Shown here: positions 15,036 to 24,104 of the stretch, in pieces
Numbering within the stretch: position 1 is the first letter of the stretch
Layout: every line of letters begins with the position of its first letter
Origin: Oscillospiraceae bacterium
GTDB lineage: Bacteria; Bacillota; Clostridia; Oscillospirales; SIG627
NCBI GenBank assembly: GCA_015065325.1
Contig: SVQO01000002.1
Location: 29,005 to 93,004, forward strand
Reading direction: 5' to 3'
Length of the DNA stretch: 64,000 nt
Program-made: the position numbers and the translations under genes
Notes under the pieces: model-generated
Database searches by the model: none
The model's input: the letters and a program-made list of their open reading frames with translations, nothing else
Told to the model about the DNA's origin: nothing

Positions 15036-16061
15036 TTAACCAACGATACCGCTTCGCTCGATACCTTGTACAATATACTTCTGACAGAAGCAATAAATTA
15101 CGACCAAGGGAGTGATGATCATCAAAGCCGCGGTATTTGTAACGGCGGAGGTGAACACACCCGCCGCGTCGCCTACTTCCGAAACGTTCAGGGACGGGGG
15201 AATCTGTTCAACGATATCCGGCATCAAATACATTGCGTTTTTGGTGAAGAACAAGCTGGTATAGAAGTCATCGGTCCACTGCCAAGAGAAGGCGAAGATG
15301 AACACGGTGATCAGCATCGGCACGGAAAGGGGCACGATGATTCGGATAAAGGTCTTGAATACACCGGAGCCATCTACGTAGGCTGCTTCTTCCAATTCGT
15401 CGGGCACGCCGCGGAAGAACTGACGCATCAAGAAGATGTAAAGTCCGTTCTTGAAGGCGAGTCCGCCCAAGGAGAGCAGAGTCAGAGGCCAATAGGTGTT
15501 CAAGAGGTTGGGCGCATCTACACCGAAGAGCTTGAGCAGACCGTAGATATCGAAGTACTGGAACTTCTTGAACAGTGCAAGTCTCATAGCCTGGTGAGGA
15601 ATGACCATGGTCACGATTACACAGTAGAACAGGATCGTGTTACCCTTGAACTTAAACTTTGCAAGACCGTAGCCGATGATCATAGTGGTGATCATCTGCA
15701 CGATGGCGCAAAGCAGTGAAATAACGGTGGTATTCCAAAGAGCCTCGAAATAACGGTTCTCCGTAATGATCGCCTTATAGGTATCCAGAGTAGGATATCT
15801 GGGGATCAGCTTTACCGTTACGTCAAGAAAGTCCTCGGCGCTCATAAAAGAGCCGGCGATCTTGGCGATAAAGGGATAAAGGATTACGTAAGCGATACCG
15901 ATCAGAAGGACGTAGCGAAAAACAGCCCATACAAAATTCTTCGCGAAAGTAAAGGTCAGATATTTTGACTTTACTCTTTCCCAAAAGGGAGTGCGGTCTT
16001 CGAATTCGACGTCGAATTCTTTTTTACCAAATCTTTTTTTGGTTTTGGTTTCTGCATTCAT
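15036..16061 (-). CDS. Carbohydrate ABC transporter permease, MalG/type 2, second pair
   Basis: Inner-membrane permease of the CUT1 class, 341 residues, last gene of the operon. About six transmembrane segments are preceded by a long charged N-terminal arm (1-45). The EAA loop, EEAAYVDGSGVFKTFIRIIVPLS (about 222-244), which docks onto the ATPase, is intact. Its partner is the permease at 16079-17128, 17 bp upstream. No ATPase is coded in the operon, so a shared MsmK-type ATPase elsewhere is presumed. The substrate is unknown; an oligosaccharide or glycan fragment is likely. Confidence 0.88.
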   Translation of the reverse strand: MNAETKTKKRFGKKEFDVEFEDRTPFWERVKSKYLTFTFAKNFVWAVFRYVLLIGIAYVILYPFIAKIAGSFMSAEDFLDVTVKLIPRYPTLDTYKAIITENRYFEALWNTTVISLLCAIVQMITTMIIGYGLAKFKFKGNTILFYCVIVTMVIPHQAMRLALFKKFQYFDIYGLLKLFGVDAPNLLNTYWPLTLLSLGGLAFKNGLYIFLMRQFFRGVPDELEEAAYVDGSGVFKTFIRIIVPLSVPMLITVFIFAFSWQWTDDFYTSLFFTKNAMYLMPDIVEQIPPSLNVSEVGDAAGVFTSAVTNTAALMIITPLVVIYCFCQKYIVQGIERSGIVG

Positions 16062-16078
16062 CGATTAGTCCTCCTTTC

Positions 16079-17128
16079 TTAGTCTCTTCTCTGGTAGAAC
16101 ACGTAGGAGCTCATAATAGCTGCAATCACGGCGATTACCAGAATTACAATGGAGAAGTAGATCCAGTACATTGCACATCCCAATACGTCATCGAAGGGGT
16201 TAACACCGGCACTTACGCCACCCACGTATCTCATTACTTCGTTGGATGCAGAAGTAAAGGAGTCGATGATCGTATAGATCGCATTTACCAGGATCATAGG
16301 GCTGATCATGGGGAAGGTGATCTTCCAGAAGGTTTCCCAAGTGGTAGCACCGTCGATGGTACACGACTCGTAAATCGCGGGAGAGATGGACTGAAGACCT
16401 GCAAGGAAGATCAGCATCTGTACACCGGAACGGTTTACAAGGTCGTAGATGTCATTTACGATACCGACAACGTAATCAACCAGCTCGGTACCAACCTTCA
16501 TCGAGGAGAACAGACCCTGGAGATCCACAGCGGAGATCAGTCCTCCGCCTCCGGATTGTTGAACTGCTTCTCCTGCAGCAACAGCCGCTTCTCCGGCAGC
16601 CTCATCCTCGGCTCCTCCTCCACCGGATACCGCGCCGCCGGAAGAATACTGGGTGAAGGCGTTGGATGCATCGATATCATCGATCAGACCGGTAGAAAGA
16701 ATAACGGGGATGAAGAAGATTGCACGGAACAAGGTACGTCCGACCATTTTCTGGTTCAGAAGTACTGCCATAAACAGGGAGAATACGACGATAGCGGGAA
16801 CCTCAAGCAGCAGCTGCTTGACACCGCCCGTAAGCAACGTTACGAAGTTGGGGTCGGAGAACAGTGCTCTCTCGTAGTTATCCCAACCAACGTAGTCGAG
16901 TACGAAGCCACCGCCAATGGTAGGCAGATTGATGATGTGGTGGAAGCTATACGTGATAGAGTCCACCAAAACGGGAATGTAGATCAGGAAAAAGATCAGT
17001 ACAAAGGGTGCAACGAAGAACCAACCGGAGCGAGCCTTGGCTTTATCAAGGCTTTTTGCTTTGCGCTTCTTAGGCGGCTTAACAGGCTTGGTCATCGGAG
17101 CTTGTTTGGTTGCAGTAGCTTGATTCAT
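16079..17128 (-). CDS. Carbohydrate ABC transporter permease, MalF/type 1, second pair, with Gly/Ala-rich insert
   Basis: A 349-residue CUT1 permease. A basic proline-rich N-terminus (PPKKRKAKSLDKAKARSG) leads into the first helix at about 32. The EAA loop is present in the C-terminal half, near YESCTIDGATTWETFWKITFP. Between the third helix and that loop lies a low-complexity insert (about residues 165-200: SGGGGAEDEAAGEAAVAAGE and following) that ordinary MalF-type permeases lack; by topology it would be a soluble loop. It pairs with the downstream permease (15036-16061). Confidence 0.85.
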   Translation of the reverse strand: MNQATATKQAPMTKPVKPPKKRKAKSLDKAKARSGWFFVAPFVLIFFLIYIPVLVDSITYSFHHIINLPTIGGGFVLDYVGWDNYERALFSDPNFVTLLTGGVKQLLLEVPAIVVFSLFMAVLLNQKMVGRTLFRAIFFIPVILSTGLIDDIDASNAFTQYSSGGAVSGGGGAEDEAAGEAAVAAGEAVQQSGGGGLISAVDLQGLFSSMKVGTELVDYVVGIVNDIYDLVNRSGVQMLIFLAGLQSISPAIYESCTIDGATTWETFWKITFPMISPMILVNAIYTIIDSFTSASNEVMRYVGGVSAGVNPFDDVLGCAMYWIYFSIVILVIAVIAAIMSSYVFYQRRD

Positions 17129-17146
17129 TTTTCACCTCTCCTTTCC

Positions 17147-20029
17147 TTACGCTTTTTCCACGTGATAGCTCATAGCCGGGATCTCGAGCGTATCAGCGGT
17201 AACTGCGAAGTTGTTGTAGTTGAGGTAGATTTCAGTGCCGTTTTCATAGCTTACCTTAACCACTCTCTCTGCAAGGACTTCATGCCCGGTAATCAGCTGA
17301 TCCTGCAGGGGAGCAAGAATCTCATTGAGCTTCTCGTATTCTTTAACGATCGTATCCTTACAGTCTTTGTATGATACGGCATAGTATTCGCTGTAACCGT
17401 TGATCTTCAGCTCGGAGATATTGTCGTAGGCTACGACGAAATAGGGATTTGCACCGTTCTCAATGGTCTTGAGCAGGTTGTACTCGTAGTCGCCCGCCAT
17501 GTTGATCGCCTCACCGGTATAATTCATATAGCCGTGGAGCACGATGCCCAGGAAGGGGATCTCGGCAGTAGCAACGATATTGTTGGAGCTGTCCAGCGGA
17601 ATATCCAGAATGGTATCTGCATACTTCCAGGTGTACTGGTTGCCCTTTTCAATAAGCACGCTCTTGTAGTCCTTGTCCATCTTCTTCATGGAAGATGCGG
17701 TGTAATCCTTGGCATCCTCGCGGTTCAAGGGGAATTCCTCGTCCTGGCTGGAGTTCAGCGCGTAACCGAGAGAACCGACGGACATAGTCTTATCACCCTT
17801 GCCAAAGAGTGCCTTGTACTTAGAAGTAATATTCTTGTAGTAAGAGTCAATGGTCTTGGCGGAAAGCACCAAAGCCACCTGCTTGTTATAAGCCTGAACG
17901 ATGGGGTTGTAGGTCTGATAGTATGCAGCCTTGCCGTCGATGGTCTTGGCAGCATCTCTCTCCTCGTCGTAACCGTCAAACCAAGCGGTGGCCTTCACGT
18001 AGGAGAAGTTCAGATCCAGATAGATCTGTGCATCCTGCTTCTGTGCGTGTGAAATCAGATTCTTCAGTTCTTTTTCACCGCCCAGCTCCTTCACTACGTC
18101 AAGCTTTGCAGGAGCGGTAGAAGCCATACCTCCGTTTGCCCATCCGAGATAACGGAGAACCTGGTTAGAAATACCTGCCTTCTTCAGCTCGTCAAGAATG
18201 GTCTTGGCGTTCTTGAAGGTAGTCAACTCGGCCTTTGCGGGAACGGGAACACCCAGGAAGGTCTCGGTGGTATCGATCGCACCCAGCAGATCCAGGTACA
18301 GGTTGATACCGTCGTTCTGCTTCTTAATCTTTTCCAGGGCACCGGTCTTGATCAGATACTCTCTGTAAGCATTTGCCATACCTACGTAGGTGGCATCCTC
18401 GCCGCTGAGCATTCTGTACTTGATGGTATAGTTACCAACGTATCTTCTGTCAATGGCCTTGGTATAAACCGCAGTAGCACCGGAAACGGTAATACCGTCC
18501 AGAGGATAGGAGTCGGTCTGTCTTGCAAAGAACTTGGTAGATACAGCGTGATAATCGTGGGTATCACCGTTACCCTGAATGGAGTTGATCTCGGTCAGAG
18601 ATTCACCTTCGGTAATGAAGGCTACGTAGCCCTGCTGTACCGTGCGATTCTCAACGAATTCCTTCACTGCGTTGCCCGCAGTGTCCAGAACGGGATTGCC
18701 TTCTTCATTGAGAACGGTCTTGTTGATCACCATTTCGGAAGTCATAACGGTTCCGAAAACGGGAGCACGCCAGGTCTGGAAGTTTGCCTTGGAAGCCATA
18801 CGGTCGTCTGCAGTGTAGAAACCGAAGTCACTGCCGTAAACGATACCGGAAATACCCTTTTCCTTGCCCTGCTCCTGGTCAAAGGCAACGATCGCGCCGG
18901 AGCCGTCGGGAACGAAGTTGTAACCGGTATCCTGACGAATGCCGCGAGTTGCGCTGCATCTGCCTGCACCAAGATAAGGAAGGATCTGGATGGTTTCCAG
19001 CTTATAGGTAGCTGCGTCGAAGGAAATACCTCTTGCAGGAAGTCTTACCTGGAAGCCGTCCTTCTCCAGAGTGTATTCCAATGCCATCTTAAAGAGAGGA
19101 GGAGAGGAATTCTCCATTACGAACTCTACTTCCTCGTGAGCGGCGATCAGGTCGTCCAGAGTGAAGTCGGTGTTGGCACGGATCAGATCCTCCAGCCAGG
19201 TCAGCTCGTTGGTCTTGATCTTCTCGGAGAGAAGGTAGATGGACATTTTGTTCAGAATGGGATACTGAGACTGCAGGGTCGAGAGCTCACGCATGGTCTT
19301 AGAGGGATCCTTCAAGTCAAAACGGCTGTAGAAGGAATAGAAGCGCTCGAACTCAAACAGAGCCTGCTGGTTCTCTTTACTGAATGCGGACAGGGTCTCC
19401 TTTTTCTCCGCATCGGTCTTTGCCTCCTCTACCAAAGCAAGATAATCGGCAAAGGGAAGCTTTTCAGCAACGCCGGTGCTCTCGTAAAGGGGCTTGAGAA
19501 TATTCTCCTCAAAGTTTGAGGATTCGATCTGGTAAGGAACCAGTCTCTTTTTCAGAGCTTCACCGATGGTGTACTCTACACGAACGCCGCCGCGGATCTT
19601 CTTGATCTGGATCTGCTCGGATTTTGCAGCAGCAGCGTAGCTGTTCAAAGTAACCTTTTCGCCCTGGGGACCGGTATATTCGATAAGAATCTGGCTGAGG
19701 AGCTGATTCTTCGTACCGGGTGCACCCTTGCTGTCTGCCACGTCGTAGGGGTTGGTAAACAGCATTTGGTTGGTACTCTTATCCACCACGCAAACCTCTG
19801 CGGTGTACTCCTGAACGAAAAGCGAATAGTTGTCGTTTTCGGTAACAAGCGTCATGGTTGCAAGCTTGTCTTCGGGAGAATCATATACGTAGGTGGTATA
19901 GTCGATCTTCTTTAATTTTTCGTATTTCTCGGTATTTCCGAAGGTGGTCGCATCTGCGGGAGGCATGAGAGGAAGAACCATGCTCACTGCCAATACAAAG
20001 CAAAGTGCATACGAAATAATGCGTTTCAT
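17147..20029 (-). CDS. Secreted DUF5696-family protein
   Basis: A 960-residue exported protein. The signal peptide (1-27) ends near PPADA, with no lipobox. Beta-rich N-terminal half (VYDSPEDKLATMTLV, FVQEYTAEVCVVDK), then a charged helical insert (about 150-310), then a segment with TIM-barrel-like strand-helix order (ILDELKKAGISNQVLRYLGW, AQIYLDLNFSYVKATAWFDG at about 620-720) and a final beta domain. This layout recalls DUF5696 proteins, which accompany sugar ABC genes and look like glycoside-hydrolase relatives; no enzyme activity is established to my knowledge. Its place between two permease pairs suggests it binds or trims the same glycan outside the membrane. Confidence 0.7.
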   Translation of the reverse strand: MKRIISYALCFVLAVSMVLPLMPPADATTFGNTEKYEKLKKIDYTTYVYDSPEDKLATMTLVTENDNYSLFVQEYTAEVCVVDKSTNQMLFTNPYDVADSKGAPGTKNQLLSQILIEYTGPQGEKVTLNSYAAAAKSEQIQIKKIRGGVRVEYTIGEALKKRLVPYQIESSNFEENILKPLYESTGVAEKLPFADYLALVEEAKTDAEKKETLSAFSKENQQALFEFERFYSFYSRFDLKDPSKTMRELSTLQSQYPILNKMSIYLLSEKIKTNELTWLEDLIRANTDFTLDDLIAAHEEVEFVMENSSPPLFKMALEYTLEKDGFQVRLPARGISFDAATYKLETIQILPYLGAGRCSATRGIRQDTGYNFVPDGSGAIVAFDQEQGKEKGISGIVYGSDFGFYTADDRMASKANFQTWRAPVFGTVMTSEMVINKTVLNEEGNPVLDTAGNAVKEFVENRTVQQGYVAFITEGESLTEINSIQGNGDTHDYHAVSTKFFARQTDSYPLDGITVSGATAVYTKAIDRRYVGNYTIKYRMLSGEDATYVGMANAYREYLIKTGALEKIKKQNDGINLYLDLLGAIDTTETFLGVPVPAKAELTTFKNAKTILDELKKAGISNQVLRYLGWANGGMASTAPAKLDVVKELGGEKELKNLISHAQKQDAQIYLDLNFSYVKATAWFDGYDEERDAAKTIDGKAAYYQTYNPIVQAYNKQVALVLSAKTIDSYYKNITSKYKALFGKGDKTMSVGSLGYALNSSQDEEFPLNREDAKDYTASSMKKMDKDYKSVLIEKGNQYTWKYADTILDIPLDSSNNIVATAEIPFLGIVLHGYMNYTGEAINMAGDYEYNLLKTIENGANPYFVVAYDNISELKINGYSEYYAVSYKDCKDTIVKEYEKLNEILAPLQDQLITGHEVLAERVVKVSYENGTEIYLNYNNFAVTADTLEIPAMSYHVEKA

Positions 20030-20049
20030 ATTACAGGGTTCCTCCTTTC

Positions 20050-22236
20050 TTAAACTCTGAGCGACAGCTCGGTATAAATATTAACGAAGAATGATACGAT
20101 CTTGCCAAACAGACCGGAGAACAGAAGCACGAGGAACATGATGATAACCATACCAACCAAAGTTCCCAGTACGGTAAGAATGTTCTTGGAGAAGCTGTAG
20201 TCGTGGGTGACCATTACACCGAAGAACAGCAGCATTCCCGTCCAAACGTAGCCTATGCCGACAAGAAGGGAGATGATCGCGCCTTCCTCCAGGGTGAGGA
20301 TGTGGGTCAGAATGGTAGAGGGGATCATCATCAAGGGCAGGGGGATCAATGCGTAGCAGGTTGCCAGGCAAATATCCTTAAAGCTTCCTTCGCCCTCGAA
20401 CAGGGTGGTAAGACACCAGTTGGAAATTACCCACAGTGCAAAGGGAACCAGAACGCCCGTCAATTCGCCGACGATGCTGATACCTTTGTTATGAGGATCA
20501 AACCAGAAGGACTTACCGATATCGTTGTAAATATAAGCGCCGATGGTGAGAGCTACGAAGAAAATACCTGCCTTGAAATTACCACGCTTCTCGTGCTTCA
20601 GATCCCAGAAGCCGTCGAAGGGATGGAAGATCACGTGGCATCCGTAAAGTGCAGCCTCCTTGAAGGTACGCTTGTCCTTCATAACCTGACCCTTTACGTT
20701 TTCCTTCGCTGCATAGCCAAAGAACTTGGTGATCAGAACGGCGAGCACCACGATCACGATGGGGATCAAAATGATATAATCCTCGATCCAAGCCTTACGC
20801 ATCTTGGCGTAGCACTTGGAATAGCCATCGCTGTCATATGCTGCTTTGTAATATTTCTGCGCTTCTTCATAATTTCCTGCACGGTAAAGACTGTCTGCGA
20901 TACCGATATAAGCCTCGTCGAAGTTGGAGTTCTTGTCCAGAACCTTTCTCCAGTCGCTCTCGGCCTGGTCGTATTTTCTGTCTTCCACGTTCTGGATGGC
21001 AGCCATCAGACTCTTTCCGTATTCAGTGCGCTTGTAAATGGTGAAAGCGTTTGCCATACGGTCCAGTACAAGGAACTTTTCGCCCTGGTAGCAAATGGAA
21101 GAAACGCTTCTGTTGTTACCGAGCTGCTGACCGTTATCACCAAAGATAAACAGGAGGTTACCCTTGGAGTCGTAGGTATAAAACCTCTGACGCTCACCGT
21201 CTGCCAGGGTCCAGGTGCCTGCCTGGCCGAGTGCTACGTCAATGATCATGGAAACGCCGGTGTTTGCTTCGTGACCAACGCCCTGATACTGTACTACCGT
21301 AACCTCACCGGAGGGAGGCCAGAAGCCGGTACGCAGCATAACGTCGGTACCCTCGGCATTCAGCTTTTTAACGGGGGCAAAGTCACCCTCGGTGGACTTG
21401 GATGCAATAGCGGAAGCCATTTTTTCCTCGTCCAAAGAGGAGATGGTAGCGTAGATAAAGCCGGACTCGTCAATGTCAATGTTGTTGTACTCGGTAGGAA
21501 CCAGAGACTGAAGCTGTTCTCTCTGCTCACGGGTCTGGAACATTCTCCAGAAGATCTGCCAAGCAGAGGGAGCGGTTTTCTGAGCTCCGAGGAAGCCGAG
21601 GAACTTTCCGTCAGCGTCCATGGAGATAATACCCTGGTTGGTGGTAGAGGATACAACGTAAATTCTTCCCGCGGTATCAACGGCACAAGCGATCGGCTTG
21701 TAGGTAGCACCTTCGGGGAATGCGGTGCTCTGAGGCTGGCCCATAATGCGGTTGAATTCAAGGGAAGAAACGGTGCCGTCCTCGTTGGTGATCTTTTCGA
21801 ATACAACGATACGGTTGTTTTCCGTGTCACAGACAAAAATCTCGTCGTTTGTGTCTTCGCCCTTGTTTTTCTTTACGAAAATTCCGCGGGGCTTATCAAA
21901 GCTGTCGGGTACACCCTGATCGTTCAGAAAACGGGAGTAAACCGAATTCACGGTGTAGTCGGGATTGAGGATCACGATTCGATGGTTGTTGGGGTCTGCA
22001 ATATACAGATTACCGTTTTCATCGGCAACAAGATCCGTAGGCTCGGAGAGAGCCATGTTCAATCCCATGTCGCCGGAATCCACGATACGGTCGGGCACGT
22101 AAGCGTGAGGAGACTCAACGTAGTTACCGTCAATATCGTAGGTGTAGGTGAGGTAAGGAACCAATGCACTTGCGGAGGGGGCAAGGAGAGCCGCAATGCA
22201 AATGATCAAGAGGATCGCTCTTAAAGCTTTTTTCAT
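20050..22236 (-). CDS. Membrane protein with NHL propeller, TPR and YIP1 domains
   Basis: 728 residues: signal peptide (1-25), an extracytoplasmic beta-propeller with NHL-type repeats (LSEPTDLVADENGNLYIADP, NHRIVIL, FVCDTENNRIVVFE, IACAVDTAGRIYVVS; about 60-420), two TPR-like helices (DEAYIGIADSLYRAGNYEEA, about 440-480), one transmembrane helix (about 492-512) and a C-terminal YIP1-like domain with four to five further helices (about 560-725). Propeller-TPR-YIP1 proteins are found beside sugar ABC permeases. The combination suggests a sensor or scaffold for the transporter; that is inference. The genes on either side are 20 and 17 bp away. Confidence 0.75.
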   Translation of the reverse strand: MKKALRAILLIICIAALLAPSASALVPYLTYTYDIDGNYVESPHAYVPDRIVDSGDMGLNMALSEPTDLVADENGNLYIADPNNHRIVILNPDYTVNSVYSRFLNDQGVPDSFDKPRGIFVKKNKGEDTNDEIFVCDTENNRIVVFEKITNEDGTVSSLEFNRIMGQPQSTAFPEGATYKPIACAVDTAGRIYVVSSTTNQGIISMDADGKFLGFLGAQKTAPSAWQIFWRMFQTREQREQLQSLVPTEYNNIDIDESGFIYATISSLDEEKMASAIASKSTEGDFAPVKKLNAEGTDVMLRTGFWPPSGEVTVVQYQGVGHEANTGVSMIIDVALGQAGTWTLADGERQRFYTYDSKGNLLFIFGDNGQQLGNNRSVSSICYQGEKFLVLDRMANAFTIYKRTEYGKSLMAAIQNVEDRKYDQAESDWRKVLDKNSNFDEAYIGIADSLYRAGNYEEAQKYYKAAYDSDGYSKCYAKMRKAWIEDYIILIPIVIVVLAVLITKFFGYAAKENVKGQVMKDKRTFKEAALYGCHVIFHPFDGFWDLKHEKRGNFKAGIFFVALTIGAYIYNDIGKSFWFDPHNKGISIVGELTGVLVPFALWVISNWCLTTLFEGEGSFKDICLATCYALIPLPLMMIPSTILTHILTLEEGAIISLLVGIGYVWTGMLLFFGVMVTHDYSFSKNILTVLGTLVGMVIIMFLVLLFSGLFGKIVSFFVNIYTELSLRV

Positions 22237-22253
22237 ATGCTTTTCTCCTTTTC

Positions 22254-23126
22254 TTAGTCTTTCATACCGGAAGTGGACATGGTTTCAATAATGTTACTCT
22301 GAGTAATAACGAATACCAGGATGGGCACCATCATCATAATAACGGTGGATGCCGCACCTGCGCCCTGACGGGAGATACCGCCGGTCACGATCTGACCGAT
22401 GGCGTAGTTAAAGCTCTTAAACTGCTCAGAGTAGATGTAGATCGAGGAACCTGCGTTCCACAGATCCTTAAAGCAGAACACGATCAGCGTCAACCAAGCG
22501 GGCTTAACCATAGGCATCGCGATCTGCCAGAATACGCGGATCTCACTGGAGCCGTCAAGCCGCGCAGACTCCAAAACCGAATCCGGAACGGAGGACTGCA
22601 TAAACTGACGCATCAGGTACAGACCCATACTGGTTGCACAGGCAGGAATAATTCTTGCCCAGTAGGTGTCAACCAAACGGAGCTTACTCATGGTCCAGAA
22701 GTTGGTGATCGCAGTTACCGTAGTATGGAACATCAGCGAATATACAACGATCTGGAACAGGAATGCTTTGCCGGGGAACTTCATCTTCGCCAGAGAGTAA
22801 GCCGCCATAGAGGACAGCATTACGTTACCGAAGGTACCCAAAATGGATACGAAAGCAGTGTTGAAGATGTAACGGGAGAAAGGTACCCAAGAGGTGCTCA
22901 TCAGATTGAACAGAGTCTTAAAGTTACCCAGAGTGGGGTTTCTAACGAAGAAACGGGGCGGATACATCCAGAGCTCATCCAAAGGCTTCAAGGACTGCAT
23001 GATGGTATAGAGCATAGGGAGGAACATGAATGCACCCATGATCAGAAGTACTACGTTGATACCGATATCTCCGCCGAGGGAGCGGTTCATTGCGTGGTTG
23101 GATTTGCGAATTCTTAATTTTGCCAT
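22254..23126 (-). CDS. Carbohydrate ABC transporter permease, MalG/type 2, first pair
   Basis: A 290-residue CUT1 permease with six transmembrane segments. The start at 23126 (MAKLRIRKSN) overlaps the end of the upstream permease as TGATATG; an in-frame ATG seven codons earlier would lie inside that gene. The EAA loop LESARLDGSSEIRVFWQIAMP is at about 190-210. It ends IETMSTSGMKD, the usual MalG-type C-terminus. Partner of the permease at 23128-24078. Confidence 0.9.
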   Translation of the reverse strand: MAKLRIRKSNHAMNRSLGGDIGINVVLLIMGAFMFLPMLYTIMQSLKPLDELWMYPPRFFVRNPTLGNFKTLFNLMSTSWVPFSRYIFNTAFVSILGTFGNVMLSSMAAYSLAKMKFPGKAFLFQIVVYSLMFHTTVTAITNFWTMSKLRLVDTYWARIIPACATSMGLYLMRQFMQSSVPDSVLESARLDGSSEIRVFWQIAMPMVKPAWLTLIVFCFKDLWNAGSSIYIYSEQFKSFNYAIGQIVTGGISRQGAGAASTVIMMMVPILVFVITQSNIIETMSTSGMKD

Positions 23127-23127
23127 A

Positions 23128-24078
23128 TCACTTACCAACCTTTCCAAGTAATTTACGTACCAACATATTCGAGCCGATCATCATAAAGAACAGCACTACT
23201 GCGATGGTAGAAGCGTAACCCATTTCAAAACGGGATCCGCCGTAGTCGTCCAGATGGTGCATGATGGTGTGCGCACAGTAGTCGGGTGAGGGGAAGCCTA
23301 CCAGACCGGTGATTACCGCGCCGAAGCCGAAGGACTGGGTAATTGCCATAACCGCACCGAACATCATCTGAGGCTTCATATAGGGCATGGTGATGTACCA
23401 AAGCTCCTGCCAACGGTTCTTAACGCCGTCCACGGCTGCCGCCTCGTAAAGGGAGCGGTCAACCACCTGGAAGCCTGCGATAAAGGTAAGGAAGGAGGTA
23501 CCCAGAGAAGTCCAGAGGGCTACGATGATTACGATCGCCATGATATAATCCGGGTCTTTCAGGAAGGCGATGGGAGTCGTTATCAGACCCATATCCATCA
23601 AGGTACCGTTCAAGAAGCCGTGAGAGTCCGCGGAGAAAATGTAGGTCCACACCATATATACGTTACCGGAAATACTGGGAGCGTAGAAGATCAGCGTCAT
23701 AATGGCACGGATCTTGGGGGGGAGCTCATTGATAAACCAAGCCATGATCAGGGACAGGAGGTAAGAACCGGGTCCCGTGATGGCTGCGAACACCAGGGTA
23801 TTCTTTACGGAAAGAATAAAGATGTCGTCGTCCAAAAACAGACGGATGTAGTTGTCAAACCAAATAATATTGGGAGTCTCGAGCATGTTAAAGTCGGTAA
23901 TACTGAAGAAAATCGACAAAATAACAGGGAGAACCGTGAAGATAAAGAAGATAATGTAGAACGGCGCCAACAGGAAATAACCGGTCTTGTTATTCTTCAT
24001 CTCTTTCCAGGTCCACTGCCACTTGGTCATGTCTTTTCTCGAGACAGGTCTCTTTGCAGTTTCAGTCTTTTGAGACAT
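23128..24078 (-). CDS. Carbohydrate ABC transporter permease, MalF/type 1, first pair
   Basis: A 316-residue CUT1 permease with six helices and the EAA motif YEAAAVDGVKNRWQELWYITMP at about 210-231. It follows the solute-binding protein gene by 26 bp and forms a heterodimer pore with the next gene. Unlike the second pair it has no insert. Confidence 0.9.
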   Translation of the reverse strand: MSQKTETAKRPVSRKDMTKWQWTWKEMKNNKTGYFLLAPFYIIFFIFTVLPVILSIFFSITDFNMLETPNIIWFDNYIRLFLDDDIFILSVKNTLVFAAITGPGSYLLSLIMAWFINELPPKIRAIMTLIFYAPSISGNVYMVWTYIFSADSHGFLNGTLMDMGLITTPIAFLKDPDYIMAIVIIVALWTSLGTSFLTFIAGFQVVDRSLYEAAAVDGVKNRWQELWYITMPYMKPQMMFGAVMAITQSFGFGAVITGLVGFPSPDYCAHTIMHHLDDYGGSRFEMGYASTIAVVLFFMMIGSNMLVRKLLGKVGK

Positions 24079-24104
24079 GAGATAATCCTCTCCTTACTTT
24101 TAGA

